From: an uncultured Collinsella sp.
GTDB lineage: Bacteria > Actinomycetota > Coriobacteriia > Coriobacteriales > Coriobacteriaceae
Direction: 5' to 3'
NCBI GenBank assembly: GCA_900549025.1
Contig: URMZ01000029.1
Coordinates: 1 to 21,570 of the forward strand
Length of the DNA: 21,570 nucleotides
Numbering within the stretch: position 1 is the stretch's first letter; each line of letters begins with the position of its first letter. Made by a program: the position numbers and the translations under genes. The notes under the pieces were generated by a model that was not told the DNA's origin, did no database searches, and was given only the letters and a program-made list of their open reading frames with translations. Shown in pieces: positions 21,386 to 21,570 of the stretch.

Positions 21386-21428
21386 GTCCCAAAGTGCCGG
21401 CACAAAGGGAACGTCCCCAAGTGCCAGG
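21386..21428. repeat. REP-like tandem element after the hydrolase gene
   Basis: Ten bases after the hydrolase stop, GTCCCAAAGTGCCGG (21386-21400) and GTCCCCAAGTGCCAG (21413-21427) are imperfect direct repeats with 13 of 15 matches. The first contains the perfect palindrome GTGCCGGCAC (21394-21403), flanked by CCC and GGG that can extend the hairpin. On the minus strand, AACCTGGCA and GGGGAC echo the start of the 45-bp repeats. Confidence 0.6.
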
Positions 21429-21464
21429 TTAATGAAGTCATTGCAGAAAGAGGACGAAAAGCGA

Positions 21465-21562
21465 AAACGCCCCTAAGCGGACAAGGTGACGTGAAAGAGG
21501 AGGGCATTGACCTTTTGGTCATGCCCGACGATTGAACGTCAGATTGCCGCTTAGGGGCGTTT
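21465..21562. other. Nested three-helix structured element (possible ncRNA, MITE or terminator)
   Basis: Three helices nest around one centre. AAACGCCCCTAAGCGG (21465-21480) pairs perfectly with 21547-21562 (16 bp). TGACGT (21487-21492) pairs with ACGTCA (21536-21541). GGGCAT/ATGCCC plus GACC/GGTC (21502-21512 with 21517-21526) close a TTTT tetraloop with one bulged T. A 14-codon GTG frame (21491-21535) lies inside. It may end the hydrolase transcript, but the outer helix has only TTT after it. Confidence 0.6.
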
Positions 21563-21570
21563 GCAGCGTC

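Overview
The window looks like a chromosomal segment of a gut Coriobacteriia (Actinomycetota), most likely Collinsella or a close relative. This is an inference from the high G+C coding style, the very long lysine/arginine/alanine-rich N-terminal extension of Rho, the CarD-like regulator, and the mix of genes. No species can be fixed from the sequence alone.

Layout, left to right. Positions 1-605 hold the 5' part of a minus-strand REP-associated tyrosine transposase (RAYT). Positions 1009-2766 hold a two-gene operon: a NifU/IscU-like scaffold-type protein and a GGGtGRT-motif protein, closed by a strong terminator. A lone NadB/fumarate-reductase-like flavoprotein follows (3088-4614), then dinD (4776-5636). 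dinD sits beside an 86/87-bp direct duplication that carries the last 17 nt of tRNA-Lys. The intact tRNA-His/tRNA-Lys operon is transcribed leftward (6072-5900). A class I/II aminotransferase and a ROK-family fructokinase-type sugar kinase run rightward (6238-8451). They converge on a leftward pair, a two-TM low-complexity protein and a VanZ-family protein (10422-8565), sharing a terminator. Then come leftward rho (13290-10735) and argS (15672-13819), a rightward CarD-like regulator (16015-16500), a second, complete RAYT (16860-17618), a leftward HD-domain hydrolase (18387-17788), leftward proA (19845-18559) and a rightward S33-type alpha/beta hydrolase (19958-21376).

Most protein genes are housekeeping or metabolic: translation (argS, tRNAs), transcription (rho, carD-like), proline biosynthesis (proA), peptide and amino-acid handling, and sugar phosphorylation. 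The unusual biology lies in the repeats. A 44-46 bp palindromic element occurs three times, always beginning at the TAA stop codon of an unrelated gene (carD-like, HD hydrolase, proA) and always lying between that stop and an intrinsic terminator. Two copies flank the complete RAYT in opposite orientation, which is the architecture of a REPtron (a RAYT with its REP family). Other palindromic intergenic elements occur at 2884-2950, 13547-13696 and 21386-21428, and a nested three-helix structure lies at 21465-21562. These suggest several REP-like families in this genome. I see no CRISPR array, prophage or classical insertion sequence.
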